Shown: positions 25,034-34,196, numbered from the stretch's first letter. The stretch: DNA of 64,000 nucleotides from JAVVHH01 sp965199585 (GCA_965199585.1 CBDASI010000002.1:62001-126000); one strand, 5' to 3'. The notes: generated by a model from the letters alone, not told the origin. Numbers and translations: made by a program.

Positions 25034-25400
25034 CGGCCCCCTGCGCGGCGCCATCATTGTCACCGCCCTTGCCGCCAGCGTCGGCCTGAGCGGCTGCACC
25101 GAATACGAAGTCGACCGGCCCGGGACTTGGAAGGCCTCCGGCGCGAATGACCAGAACCTACGCGCGATGCTGGTCGACCCGCGAGATTACAGCCTGGGCA
25201 CCGGGTCGATCACAGCTCGGGGCGACAGCGGATCCCGCGCGGTGACCCGATTGAACAACGAACGCCGACGGCAGTTGATCGACGCGGCCGTCTCACGCAT
25301 CGGCCCGTCGAACTCCGCCGCCGACAACTCGTCCGCCGGCCCGGCACCAGGGGGCAGCACCGGATCAGGCGGCGGGGCGTCGGGCGGCGGTACGCAGTGA
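25011..25400 (+). CDS. Short CpaD-like pilus lipoprotein
   Basis: 129 aa. N-terminal signal with lipobox VGLSGC (Cys ~28), so probably an outer-membrane lipoprotein. The segment NLRAMLVDPRDYSLGTGSITARGDSGSRAV resembles the C-terminal part of CpaD, and its position between cpaC and tadD matches cpaD. It is much shorter than typical CpaD (~200+ aa) and ends in a Gly/Ser-rich tail. The ATG at 25011 overlaps cpaC by 23 bp. Identity as CpaD is inference from position and this short match. Confidence 0.65.
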   Translation: MPASSSSSGPLRGAIIVTALAASVGLSGCTEYEVDRPGTWKASGANDQNLRAMLVDPRDYSLGTGSITARGDSGSRAVTRLNNERRRQLIDAAVSRIGPSNSAADNSSAGPAPGGSTGSGGGASGGGTQ

Positions 25401-26191
25401 TGCCGAATCGCCTTCCGCTCGTCGCGCTAGCCCTCATCCTCGGCCTCGGTGCCTGCAGCCACCGGGATCGCGATCAAAACACCATCCGCGAGCCGGACAA
25501 CGCGGCCCGGCTACGCATCGCGGCGACCGCCTCGGCCGCCGGGCAGACCGACATCGCCCTATCGATGTACAATGCGGCAGCTGCCGCGTCCCCCGACGAT
25601 CCCGAGGTGCAAACCCGCCTGGTGGCTCTTCTCCTCCAAACCGGCAAACCGGACGTCGCCGAAACGACGCTTAAGACGGCGTTGGCCCGACAGCCTAGCG
25701 ACCCGACGCTTATGCGGTGGCTCGGCAACCTGCGTTTGGAAACTGGCAATGCAGCAGCGGCGCTGCAGATTTTCGACGGCCTTATCGCCCGCCGTCCGAG
25801 CGACGTTGCCGCGCTGAACGGGCGAGGCGTCGCACTCGATCTGCTCGGCCAGCATGAGGCTGCGCAACAGACTTACCTGACCGCTCGCGCGCTCCAGCCG
25901 GGCGATCTACAAAGCGCCAACAACCTCGCAGTGTCACTCTTGTTGATCGAACACCCCAATCAAGCAATGACGGTGCTGCAGCCGTTCTCGACGCGCTCCG
26001 ACCTACCGCCTAGGCTATCAAACAACCTTGCCATAGCGCGTGCCGCTGCAGGTCAGCCCGTCGAGTCCGCACCGGAGAACGCGATCCCCGCCGACGATCT
26101 CCGCACCCTCGCGGCGTCGCTCGGTCCGGTGCAGGGCATCCAATCAGCAACGCCGGCCCCGCTCGGGGCGAGCATTAAGCCCGCAAGCTGA
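25400..26191 (+). CDS. tadD: TadD-type tetratricopeptide lipoprotein
   Basis: 263 aa. Signal peptide with lipobox LGLGAC (Cys ~19) followed by TPR helices from about residue 40 to 200 (AAGQTDIALSMYNAAAAASPDDPEV, TGNAAAALQIFDGLIARRPSDVAALNGRGVALDLLGQ, LQPGDLQSANNLAVSLLL). TadD proteins help secretin assembly in Tad systems. ATG at 25400 shares its A with the previous stop (TGATG), so it is translationally coupled to the CpaD-like gene. A GTG one codon earlier is also possible. Confidence 0.85.
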   Translation: MPNRLPLVALALILGLGACSHRDRDQNTIREPDNAARLRIAATASAAGQTDIALSMYNAAAAASPDDPEVQTRLVALLLQTGKPDVAETTLKTALARQPSDPTLMRWLGNLRLETGNAAAALQIFDGLIARRPSDVAALNGRGVALDLLGQHEAAQQTYLTARALQPGDLQSANNLAVSLLLIEHPNQAMTVLQPFSTRSDLPPRLSNNLAIARAAAGQPVESAPENAIPADDLRTLAASLGPVQGIQSATPAPLGASIKPAS

Positions 26192-26862
26192 GCCGTCATC
26201 GGCCTCGCCGACGCAACCCAATCCGACGCCGTTTTCTTCCACTACAGTGCCGGCGTCGACCACCCCGCTCGACGAGTAGAGAATTGTCGACGGCACCATT
26301 AGGCCATGACTAAGCAGAGCCAAAGTTCAGTCTGTGTTATGGGCAAATTCGTCGTCGCCGCCGCGCTGCCGCCGGAGTTGCCATAAGGCTTGTTCGTTAA
26401 CTCAGTCAACTTTCAGAGCTCCGTATGTTTCACATAAGGGCCCACCGAGCGGCTTGGCGACCACGTGTGGACCTATTGCGGCATGGCCATCAGGATATTC
26501 GGCACGGGCGAAAAGCTGCCCGGACATTTGAAACGACACCCCGGAATCGTATTTGCGATGGAAATCATTTTATCTCGTGGACAACCCCCGGGTTGCCGCG
26601 CGAGAGCACCGAAATCGGCAAGGCGACCGGTCTGTTCGAGGGGATGAAGAGTGCTGTCGGCACTCTCGCGCGCGAACTCAGTAGCGTCCTGCACGAGTTC
26701 GGCACCGAAAGCGCACAAGCCGATTTCTTCGGCACTGAGCGACTTCCGCTACTGAGAGAACGGGGTTGAGAGCGTGAAACCGCCGATGATCGATCACGTC
26801 TGCCACGAAAGAAGACTTCCATGCAGTCCGATCGCGTTCGCGAGGGAGATCTAAACAATACT
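26192..26862. other. 671-bp gap between convergent pilus operons, no confident gene
   Basis: Lies between tadD (plus) and tadC (minus). Short open frames exist, for example 26425-26769 on plus (114 codons), but they lack a Shine-Dalgarno, a recognised domain or neighbouring support. Base composition is more mixed than in flanking genes. I see no insertion sequence ends, tRNA or clear terminator. Could contain decayed gene remnants. Confidence 0.5.
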
Positions 26863-27780
26863 CTAGTGCATCAAGCTGATAATTCGAAGGGCGGCGGGGC
26901 CGGCAACGACAATAAATAAACAAGGCAAAATGAAGAGAGCGAGCGGGAGCATCATCAGTGTTGGTAGACGTGCAGCTTTCTCTTCTAATCGCATCATTCT
27001 GTCATTACGCATCTCAACCGCAAGCAATCGCAAGGCCTGACCGAGCGGTGTCCCATACCTTAGAGTTTGTGCAAGCGTCATAGTCAGACGCTGAAAATTG
27101 TCCAAACCGGTCCGTTCGCCCATTCTTAATAGCGCGGCGCCTCGATCTGAACTCAGCCTTAGATCCTGACCTAAAGTAAAAAACTCCTGGGCGACTTCCT
27201 GGTTGGAGAAGCGCATCTCAGTCGAAACGCGGTCAATAGCACTCTCAAGTCCAAGACCAGCTTCGGCGCAAACTACAAGCAGATCGAGCGAGTCGCTTAG
27301 GCCGAGTCGGAGTGCCTTCACACGCTTGCGTCGCGCATAACCGATGGCAGTATTCGGTCCGAACACACCGGCAGCGACACCAACGCAGGTCCAAACCATC
27401 GGCCAGGGAAATGTGAAGTTTCGCGTCAGAAAATATGCGATGATCGGCAACCCAATCATCAAGATCAGCTTGCCGCCAATCAGAAGCGGCACCGCCGTGT
27501 CAGGTGACAGCCCTGCGGACCGCGCAGCGCGGTCGAGTTCCGCGAGATCTTTCGGCGAGAAAATAGAGAACCGCTGAACATAGGTTCCGATCTGCCTGAC
27601 GGCAGCGACGAACAATCCCCCAATGTGAAGAGGCGCTTTCTGCTGCTCCTCCCCCCGGATTACCCGCTCCATATTACGAGCGAGGTCACGTTCGGAAAGG
27701 CTGCGGTTTAAGAGGTAGCAAGCTGCAGCTAGGAACGCCAAAGCGCAGGTGATGCCGACAAGAAGTTGTTGGCTTATCAT
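26863..27780 (-). CDS. tadC: Flp pilus inner-membrane platform protein TadC
   Basis: 305 aa T2SSF-domain protein with an N-terminal membrane segment (residues ~5-25), a pair near 105-150, a cytoplasmic four-helix region with LSDSLDLLVVCAEAGLGLESAIDRVSTEM and LRYGTPLGQALRLLAVEMRNDRMMRLEEKAARLP, and a C-terminal membrane helix. TadB and TadC form the inner-membrane base against which the TadA ATPase works. ATG at 27780 overlaps the tadB stop. Last gene of the minus pilus operon. Confidence 0.95.
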   Translation of the reverse strand: MISQQLLVGITCALAFLAAACYLLNRSLSERDLARNMERVIRGEEQQKAPLHIGGLFVAAVRQIGTYVQRFSIFSPKDLAELDRAARSAGLSPDTAVPLLIGGKLILMIGLPIIAYFLTRNFTFPWPMVWTCVGVAAGVFGPNTAIGYARRKRVKALRLGLSDSLDLLVVCAEAGLGLESAIDRVSTEMRFSNQEVAQEFFTLGQDLRLSSDRGAALLRMGERTGLDNFQRLTMTLAQTLRYGTPLGQALRLLAVEMRNDRMMRLEEKAARLPTLMMLPLALFILPCLFIVVAGPAALRIISLMH

Positions 27781-28730
27781 CAGTCCTCCATGCTCTTTTG
27801 GATCAGGATGTGGCTGACAAAGAAGCCAGTCGCCAACAAGACGACGAACGCCCCGATCAACATCGGCCCACGAGGATTGGTGACAAATTCGCCGAGATAA
27901 TCAGGATTTAAGAAACAAGTCAGGATGCCGACTACGACCGGCAATGCTCCCATGACGAGGGCTGACAGCCGTCCCTCAGCCGATAGAGCCCTTCCCTTAG
28001 CTACCATGGCCACACGACGCCGAACCATGTCGCTCATGTTTTCGAGCGTCTCAGACAGATTGCCTCCGGTCTGACCGTGCAAACCAATGATGACGGAAAA
28101 GAATGCGTATTCTTGAATCTGGGTCCGTTCCGATAACCGACGGATCGCGACCTCAATCGGCATTCCAAGTGCTGTTTCACCTGCAACACGCGAGAACTCG
28201 TCTTGCGTCGGTGACATACTCTCACGTCCTACATTTCTGACAGCTTCGGCAACAGGTAGACCTGCCCGGACGGCGCGGAGCATCAACGACATCGAATCTG
28301 GGATCTGCTTGAACAGCATGTCGCGATAGGCTTTGACCTTCCGTGCGAACAGATATCGCGCGAAAAACAGTGCGAACACGGCGCCCACAGCAAGCGCTGC
28401 AGCCTTGGGTATTAGATGCCCGCTTAAATTGAACGCCAGGATCCCAGCCACCGCTGCCAACGGAACGACAATCTGCGGTGAGGCCGCATACTTTGCCGGC
28501 AACCCCGGTTGATACCCCAACAGACCCGCCAGCTTAAGCAAGGGCCCAGTCGGAGCTTGTGCTCCACGCATCAAATCATCGGTGTCAGACTGACGTGCCT
28601 TGATCTCGCGTGTCGCCAATACGCGCTCTCGCAGGGCCTTCCTTCCATTGCCACGATCGGAAAATAGGCTGAACGACGCCAAGACCATCAAGATCCCGAC
28701 CACCACAGATGCGATCTGAATGCTTGTCAT
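27780..28730 (-). CDS. tadB: Flp pilus inner-membrane platform protein TadB
   Basis: 316 aa T2SSF-domain protein. Membrane segments near the N-terminus (IQIASVVVGILMVLASF), around residues 85-120 and at the C-terminus. Core motif QIPDSMSLMLRAVRAGLPVAEAVRNVGRE and HGQTGGNLSETLENMSDMVRRR are typical. The ATG at 28730 overlaps the tadA stop (ATGA) and is preferred over a start eight codons upstream. Partner of TadC. Confidence 0.95.
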   Translation of the reverse strand: MTSIQIASVVVGILMVLASFSLFSDRGNGRKALRERVLATREIKARQSDTDDLMRGAQAPTGPLLKLAGLLGYQPGLPAKYAASPQIVVPLAAVAGILAFNLSGHLIPKAAALAVGAVFALFFARYLFARKVKAYRDMLFKQIPDSMSLMLRAVRAGLPVAEAVRNVGRESMSPTQDEFSRVAGETALGMPIEVAIRRLSERTQIQEYAFFSVIIGLHGQTGGNLSETLENMSDMVRRRVAMVAKGRALSAEGRLSALVMGALPVVVGILTCFLNPDYLGEFVTNPRGPMLIGAFVVLLATGFFVSHILIQKSMED

Positions 28731-30151
28731 GCCGCTTGCAACGTCTCTGCCCAAGCTCGATCAAAGCCGAAATATTGGAGACGGTCATTGAACGCCGGCT
28801 TTAATTTCGGTGAATTGTAACGGCCGACAATGCCGCCAGAAGCATTCTCCCCGGTGTATTCGAACGAAATGACATCGTTCATCGTAACAGTGTCGCCTTC
28901 CAGACCGCACACCTCCGAAATCGCCGTGACTCGGCGAGAGCCATCTCGCATTCGCTCGATCTGAACAATAATGTCCAATGCGCCGACAATCTGTCGCCTT
29001 ATCGCTGTCACAGGCAAGTTCGACAGCCCCATCTGCACCATGTTCTCGATACGGGTCAGTGCGTCACGCGGGGTGTTGGCGTGCATCGTACAAATCGAAC
29101 CATCATGGCCCGTGTTCATGGCCTGGAGCATGTCAAAGGCTTCAGGCCCACGGCACTCGCCGAGAATGATTCGGTCAGGCCGCATGCGTAGCGCATTCTT
29201 CAGCAAGTCTCGCTGTAAGATCTCACCCTTGCCTTCTAAATTGGCTGGTCTGGTTTCCAATCGAACAACGTGCGGCTGCTGCAGTTGAAGCTCGGCGGCG
29301 TCTTCGATCGTAATAATACGTTCGCCATGATCGATCATTTGGCTCATTGCGTTCAGCAATGTCGTCTTCCCCGAACCCGTGCCGCCGGAGACAACGATGT
29401 TGAGGCGACACCGCGCTGCAATCTCCAGGATGCGCGCAACTGGGGCACTCATGCTGCCCTTTCCAACCATGATATCGAGGGTCATTCGCCGCTTGGAGAA
29501 CTTGCGAATGGTCATGACTGCGCCATCGAGAGCAAGTGGAGGGAACACGATGTTCACCCGGCTACCATCGGGAAGGCGGCAGTCGACTAGAGGGCTGGCT
29601 TCGTCTACTCGGCGTCCGACGGCTGCAGCAATCTTCTGCGCAAGAACCGAGAGTTGCTGGACATCGCGGAAACGCGTGGATGTCAGGTTCATCTTACCTG
29701 CGATCTCCACAAACACTCTGTCCGGCCCGTTGATCATGATCTCGGTGACGCGCTCGTCTTCAAGCAGCTCTTCGAGCGGGCCATATCCGACCATGTCGGC
29801 TGCCAGCTCTTGGGCCAGCCGGTCTTGATCCCGGGCAGACAAGTGAAGCCGCTCGCGATCAGCAAGCCCGTGCACCACTGCCCTGATCTGCGTTCGGAGT
29901 TGCTCAGGCGACATCTTACCGATACGGCTGATGTCGAGCATTTCCAAAACTTGCGCCCGAAGCTGCGGATGCTGCGCTTCCGTCGCCGATGCTAGATCGC
30001 GCTTGGGAGCAGACGTCGGCTCCGGTGGTACGACCAACTCCGGCAGAGGCTCCTGTCTCTGCTCGATGGGCGTCGTGGACTGCTCGGATTGTAGGCTGAG
30101 GAGCGCAGGCGGCTCAGGCGCACTGTCCTGGCGACGGCCAAAACGGGTCAT
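28727..30151 (-). CDS. cpaF: Flp pilus assembly ATPase CpaF/TadA
   Basis: 474 aa secretion ATPase of the PulE/VirB11 superfamily that powers Flp pilus extension. A variable, proline-rich N-terminus (1-60) is followed by an N-domain and the RecA-like core: Walker A GGTGSGKTT (256-264), IITIEDAAELQLQQPHVVRLETRP (Asp box), ALRMRPDRIILGECRGPEAFDMLQAMNTGHDGSICTMHAN (Walker B and His box). ATG at 30151; overlaps cpaE stop and tadB start, so the operon is coupled throughout. Confidence 0.97.
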   Translation of the reverse strand: MTRFGRRQDSAPEPPALLSLQSEQSTTPIEQRQEPLPELVVPPEPTSAPKRDLASATEAQHPQLRAQVLEMLDISRIGKMSPEQLRTQIRAVVHGLADRERLHLSARDQDRLAQELAADMVGYGPLEELLEDERVTEIMINGPDRVFVEIAGKMNLTSTRFRDVQQLSVLAQKIAAAVGRRVDEASPLVDCRLPDGSRVNIVFPPLALDGAVMTIRKFSKRRMTLDIMVGKGSMSAPVARILEIAARCRLNIVVSGGTGSGKTTLLNAMSQMIDHGERIITIEDAAELQLQQPHVVRLETRPANLEGKGEILQRDLLKNALRMRPDRIILGECRGPEAFDMLQAMNTGHDGSICTMHANTPRDALTRIENMVQMGLSNLPVTAIRRQIVGALDIIVQIERMRDGSRRVTAISEVCGLEGDTVTMNDVISFEYTGENASGGIVGRYNSPKLKPAFNDRLQYFGFDRAWAETLQAA

Positions 30152-31389
30152 GACCGGCGGAACAGTTTATGCCAGCCGCTTGCTCCTATTCGAAGATCGG
30201 CACCTGAGGCCTCTTGCGTCAACGGCATGAGTGCGCGGCGAAGTTGCTGACAGTCGTGCACTGCCGGTTTCCCAAGATTAGTGGCGCGAACGATGACTTT
30301 CGGCAAATCAGGAATGATGACTTCGGGCTTCACCCCAAGCCCTTGCTTGACCATGTCAAGGCTCAATGCTCCGGGCATATTTGCACGATTCAGAATTGTC
30401 AGAACTCGGCCGCCACCGATTTGCGTGTTGATTAGCCGTTTCATCTGCTGCGCATCGCGTAAACTTGCGACTTCAGGATTGAGGACCAACAGTGCCTGAC
30501 GTGAAAGCAGAAGTGCTTCCCGTTCAGCCACCGACGGTGGCATCGGCATATCGATGACAATCACGTTGAAGCGCTGGCGCAGCAACTTCACCACCTGCTT
30601 TATGCCTGCCGCGGTTGGCGCCGGGTCAGCATCCATCGGTTCCTCGGCGGCGATGACGCGCAACCGGTCTCCGATCGGGATCGCGACACGATCGAGCAAG
30701 AGGCCATCGACGTGCTCCGGATTCTCGAGTGCAGACCGAAGGCCCGGACCTGGACGGACGCCGAGCAGCATGGCGGCGTGTCCACCCCGCAAGTTCAGAT
30801 CCAGCAACGCTACGTGGCTACGGGTTTCTTCGGCGACTTGCAGCGCAAGGTTAGCGGCGATCGTTGTTGCACCAACGCCGCCACGGGCACCGCAGACCGT
30901 CACCACGCGACCACCGCGATTGCGATCCTGCTCCGGCGCTGCTCCGGCGATGTAGGGCCCGATGAGGAACGAGACTGCGTCACGGGTCAGCGGTTTACGA
31001 AGATACTCATCGACGCCGAGACGCCGGGTTACCAACCGGTAGAACTCGATGTCGGAGCGGTCGCCGAGAACAATCACCTTGATGTCGGGCGAGCAGACCG
31101 AGGCAAGCTCGTCGAGCGCCTTGATCGGATCGTCCTCGATCCCGGATATGTCGACCAGGAGAACTCGGGGGGACAGCTCGCTTTTCAGCGCCCGGACGGC
31201 TCCCTTGATGCCCCCGCGTCTGATTTGGATGCTGCTCATCTGGTCGACCAGACCACCCCGGAGTGCTGACTCCGTCGCATCGTCCAATAAGAAGGCTAGG
31301 ACGGTGCTGCGGTCGTTCACACCATCGCGAACCTCGTTCTCGCCTGTGCTTTGGTCGCCCATGACAAGGTTGGTGAGATCAGACTGCAT
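30148..31389 (-). CDS. cpaE: Pilus localisation protein CpaE/TadZ
   Basis: 413 aa. N-terminal receiver-like domain (residues ~28-150, RVLLVDISGIEDDP, KVIVLGDRSDIEFYRLV, DEYLRKPL) followed by a ParA/MinD-like ATPase domain. The Walker A is the deviant form GARGGVGATT (167-176): the usual catalytic lysine is an alanine, and the usual signature lysine is Arg or absent, as in many TadZ proteins. TadZ proteins mark the pole for Tad assembly. Stop overlaps cpaF start. Follows cpaB after a 42-bp gap. Confidence 0.93.
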   Translation of the reverse strand: MQSDLTNLVMGDQSTGENEVRDGVNDRSTVLAFLLDDATESALRGGLVDQMSSIQIRRGGIKGAVRALKSELSPRVLLVDISGIEDDPIKALDELASVCSPDIKVIVLGDRSDIEFYRLVTRRLGVDEYLRKPLTRDAVSFLIGPYIAGAAPEQDRNRGGRVVTVCGARGGVGATTIAANLALQVAEETRSHVALLDLNLRGGHAAMLLGVRPGPGLRSALENPEHVDGLLLDRVAIPIGDRLRVIAAEEPMDADPAPTAAGIKQVVKLLRQRFNVIVIDMPMPPSVAEREALLLSRQALLVLNPEVASLRDAQQMKRLINTQIGGGRVLTILNRANMPGALSLDMVKQGLGVKPEVIIPDLPKVIVRATNLGKPAVHDCQQLRRALMPLTQEASGADLRIGASGWHKLFRRS

Positions 31390-31431
31390 TAGGACCGTCC
31401 CGATGTTTTGCGGGTTGCTGGAAGTTTGAGA

Positions 31432-32328
31432 TCAATGAAAGACCAGGTCGTTCACCGCATCGCCTTGAATGACCCGCATCTTCGGGTTCGTGACCGGGGC
31501 CTCGTTCGAAAGAGCCGACGAAACATCGGAGCCGAACACTGACGCAGGGGGAGCTTGTACCACGGAGGGTTTGGTGTCCTGGTCCGCTACTCGTAACGAG
31601 TCCGGCGATGTGGGCTCAGTCGGTTGATCACCGTCGATGGATCGAACTGCAAGGGTCAGGCGGCCAAGATGGCCTGCGACCGTCACTTTGGCGGCCTGTT
31701 CCGGCGTGACCTGCAAGCTCACGTTGCTGGCCACCCGCGCCGATGACGGCGCATTCGGCAGCCCGGACTGCGTCTGCACGCCCTGCGCGATCTGCTGGTC
31801 GACCGCGATGACGCGAACCCGGTTGAGCACTGTCTCCGCTACGACCCGGCGCCCCGCGGTCGTCTCACCCCGTGCGAATTCCTGGGTCAGGATAACGTCT
31901 ACCAGGTCGCCGGGAGAGATCAGCCCAGAAGCCCCGGTCGTCGCATCGACACCAATCGAAATGGCACGGGTGCCTGGTGCAAGAACGGTCGCCAAAAACC
32001 CGCGGTCGCGCGACCGTAGCACATCGGCACGGCGAATGACCTGGCCGGCTTCCATGTAACGCCGCAGCATCGCTCCACGAAGCTCTGAGCGATTGTTGTC
32101 ATCGGAAATCAAATCAGCCGGGGTGACTTCTGCCGTCGCGATATCCCGATCCTTGAAGTCGGTGTCCTTGAGAAGCGTACCGGCTTGCAGCGGTTCAGCC
32201 GAAACGAGAATCTTTGTCGTCGTCACCGGCGCGGCAACAGCGGTCTGAACCGGGTCGCTCTTCAGGCTCAACCACGCGAGCAGTCCACCGCCGATCAGCA
32301 GGAGCGCAGCAAGAAACATGCGTATCAT
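31432..32328 (-). CDS. cpaB: Flp pilus assembly protein CpaB/RcpC
   Basis: 298 aa. N-terminal membrane anchor (MFLAALLLIGGGLLAWLSL), then a SAF domain (TTKILVSAEPLQAGTLLKDTDF) and the RcpC/CpaB domain (LAPGTRAISIGVDATTGASGLISPGDLVDVILT, VLNRVRVIAVDQQIAQ, SNVSLQVTPEQAAKVTVAGHLGRLTLAVRS). Start ATG at 32328 is chosen (GGGAG 10 nt upstream); a GTG at 32337 overlapping the cpaA stop is the alternative. Periplasmic, thought to interact with the secretin. Confidence 0.93.
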   Translation of the reverse strand: MIRMFLAALLLIGGGLLAWLSLKSDPVQTAVAAPVTTTKILVSAEPLQAGTLLKDTDFKDRDIATAEVTPADLISDDNNRSELRGAMLRRYMEAGQVIRRADVLRSRDRGFLATVLAPGTRAISIGVDATTGASGLISPGDLVDVILTQEFARGETTAGRRVVAETVLNRVRVIAVDQQIAQGVQTQSGLPNAPSSARVASNVSLQVTPEQAAKVTVAGHLGRLTLAVRSIDGDQPTEPTSPDSLRVADQDTKPSVVQAPPASVFGSDVSSALSNEAPVTNPKMRVIQGDAVNDLVFH

Positions 32329-32333
32329 GACAT

Positions 32334-32888
32334 TCACACTCCCTGTCGATTGAGGACGACAATCGCGGCGCCGATTGCGATGGCGATGCCGTATGGCAGC
32401 GGTGCGCTGCGGCGAATGCGCCAGCACTCAACGGTCACGATCCGCGTGAAAAACGACGGGTCCGTCGTGCATGACAGCCGAGTAGCCGCCCGGGACACGC
32501 CCAAGCGGCTGAGCCCGAGATAGAACGCTGCCAATCCACCGCCGACGAGCGTTACCGCAGCGATCAGGTGGAGCGTCATCTGCGGCGAGAGCCCCGTCGC
32601 GAGCGACGCGAGTAGCTTGAGATCGGCACCGCCCAACATGCCGCGGCTGCATGCCGGTAGTAGGACGAGGAAAACACCCACACCGACCAGCAGCGAGACA
32701 GCCAGCGCCTCCCACCCCTCAGCGAGCCGAGCCAAGCACCCGACGACGATAAGCGCGATGCTGACACTGTCCGGAATAGTCCGTGTCAATACATCGCGCC
32801 AGGCAGCGAACCCCAGCAAAGCAATAACGACGATCGTTTCAAGCGACGATAGATACTGCAAGGTGCCTGGCATTGCCGCTGCTCTCAC
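32334..32888 (-). CDS. cpaA: Prepilin peptidase CpaA/TadV
   Basis: 184 aa polytopic A24-family aspartic peptidase that removes the short leader of Flp pilin. The two catalytic aspartates are in WRDVLTRTIPD (D32) and GGADLK (D89), with hydrophobic segments between and after them. Start is GTG at 32888 or ATG at 32873. It lies 84 bp after flp, behind a strong hairpin, so it is probably made at lower level than the pilin. Confidence 0.92.
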   Translation of the reverse strand: MRAAAMPGTLQYLSSLETIVVIALLGFAAWRDVLTRTIPDSVSIALIVVGCLARLAEGWEALAVSLLVGVGVFLVLLPACSRGMLGGADLKLLASLATGLSPQMTLHLIAAVTLVGGGLAAFYLGLSRLGVSRAATRLSCTTDPSFFTRIVTVECWRIRRSAPLPYGIAIAIGAAIVVLNRQGV

Positions 32889-32947
32889 CCACGCGCTTCA
32901 TCAGCGACGGACCCAGAGTTGCCATCTTCATGCTCCGGGTCCGGCTA

Positions 32948-32969
32948 CACCGCTCCAAAGGGGGCGGTG
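32948..32969 (-). terminator. Hairpin after the flp pilin gene (partial terminator or stabiliser)
   Basis: A 9-bp stem CACCGCTCC / GGGGCGGTG (one G-T pair) with loop AAAG lies 3 bp after the flp stop. No U-tract follows on the minus strand, so it may protect the abundant pilin mRNA or attenuate read-through into cpaA rather than terminate fully. Confidence 0.55.
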
Positions 32970-32972
32970 CCG

Positions 32973-33155
32973 TTAGATGCTGGTGACGAGCGAGTTGAAC
33001 TTCGTGTTGATGCTGGTGCCGAGCGTGGTGATGGTGCCGACTGCGACGACGGCGATCAGAGCGGCGAGCAGGGCGTACTCGACCATGGCGGCGCCCTTCT
33101 TGTTGGCGAGAGCGACCTGGGCGGCGACGTAGAGCTTGGTGATGAACACGATCAT
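32973..33155 (-). CDS. flp: Flp/Fap-type pilin
   Basis: 60 aa structural subunit of the Flp pilus. A short positively charged leader ends KKG (residue 21), followed by AAMVEYALLAALIAVVAVG; the glutamate at +5 and tyrosine at +6 are the Flp hallmark, and cleavage by CpaA is expected after G21. A strong AGAGGAGA Shine-Dalgarno precedes ATG 33155, and a 6-bp stem CCGACC/GGTCGG (33174-33189) lies in the 5' leader. It heads the minus pilus operon. Confidence 0.97.
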   Translation of the reverse strand: MIVFITKLYVAAQVALANKKGAAMVEYALLAALIAVVAVGTITTLGTSINTKFNSLVTSI

Positions 33156-33272
33156 TTCTCCTCTGAAGGTTACCCGACCGGCGGGTCGGCAACCGCACGA
33201 CGGTGCATCGCGCTACGGAGAAACTACCTGCGAGAGGTTAACGATCGGTTTATGCGCTAAACGAAAGTCCGC

Positions 33273-34196
33273 TCACCGCGCCGCGCGACAGAGGCGGACG
33301 ATCTCCGCCGCCATCTCCTGCATCGCCCGCCCCGCGATGTCGACCAGATCGTGATACCGCATGAACCCGTGCGTCATCCCGTCGTAGCGGCGCTGCGTCA
33401 CCGGCACGCCCGCCTCGGCCAGCCTCGCCGCATACGCCTCGCCTTCGTCGCGCAAGATGTCGTTCTCGGCCGTGATCACCATTGCCGGCGGCTGCCCGGC
33501 CAGCGACGCCGCCCGCAACGGCGCGATCCGCGGGTCCGCCCACGCGTCCCGCGGCGCGTAATTCCGGTAAAACCACAGCATATCGGCCGCACTCAGCGGA
33601 ACGTCTCCCGCCCCGTAACGCCGGTAGCTCTCCCGCTCCAGATCGGTATCGACTGCCGGATAGATCAGCACCTGCCCGGCCAGCCGCACGCGCCCGGACA
33701 GCGCGCCGGCCAGCACCGTCGCCAGGTTTCCGCCCGCACTATCCCCGGCCACCACGATCGGTGCCGACAGTCCGGCGCCGCCCGCGCCCACCCAGAGCAG
33801 CGCGTCCTCACAATCGTCCAGCCCTGCCGGGAACGGGTGCTCCGGCGCCAACCGATACTCCGGCACCAGCACCGCGCAGCCCGTCTCGGCGCACAATCTC
33901 CGCGCCAGGACCTCGTAATCACCGATCGCGCCGATCACCCAGCCGCCGCCATGAAGATAGACGATCGTGCCGATCGGCGCCTCTTCCGGCCGCAGCACGA
34001 GCGCCGGGATGCTGCTCGCCCGGGTTGGCAGGTCGATCATCTCGCGGCTCGCGACCGGCGCCCCGGCACCGAACAAGGTCCGCGACTGCGCCATGACCGC
34101 GCGCGCCTGCGCCGGCGACCCGGCCGACAACGCCGGAACGCCAGCAGTCCGCGCCTTGTCCAACAACGCTTGGATGACCGGATGCACCGCCACCAT
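33273..34196 (-). CDS. HSL-family alpha/beta hydrolase (esterase)
   Basis: 307 aa. Hormone-sensitive-lipase-type signatures: oxyanion HGGGW (about residue 80), VPEYRLAPEHPFPAGLDDC, nucleophile elbow GDSAGGN, and the C-terminal catalytic Asp/His in AENDILRDEGEAYAARL and MTHGFMRYH. The ATG at 34196 is preferred because AGAGGAG lies 4 nt upstream; a start 14 codons earlier lacks one. Acts on short-chain acyl esters in this family; the natural substrate is unknown. Stands alone between the pilus operon and the carbonic anhydrase gene. Confidence 0.92.
   Translation of the reverse strand: MVAVHPVIQALLDKARTAGVPALSAGSPAQARAVMAQSRTLFGAGAPVASREMIDLPTRASSIPALVLRPEEAPIGTIVYLHGGGWVIGAIGDYEVLARRLCAETGCAVLVPEYRLAPEHPFPAGLDDCEDALLWVGAGGAGLSAPIVVAGDSAGGNLATVLAGALSGRVRLAGQVLIYPAVDTDLERESYRRYGAGDVPLSAADMLWFYRNYAPRDAWADPRIAPLRAASLAGQPPAMVITAENDILRDEGEAYAARLAEAGVPVTQRRYDGMTHGFMRYHDLVDIAGRAMQEMAAEIVRLCRAAR

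Noticed and set aside
26425..26769. A 114-codon plus-strand ORF in the pilus gap
   Set aside because: No ribosome site, no recognised motif, no signal peptide; kept only as part of the unexplained gap.
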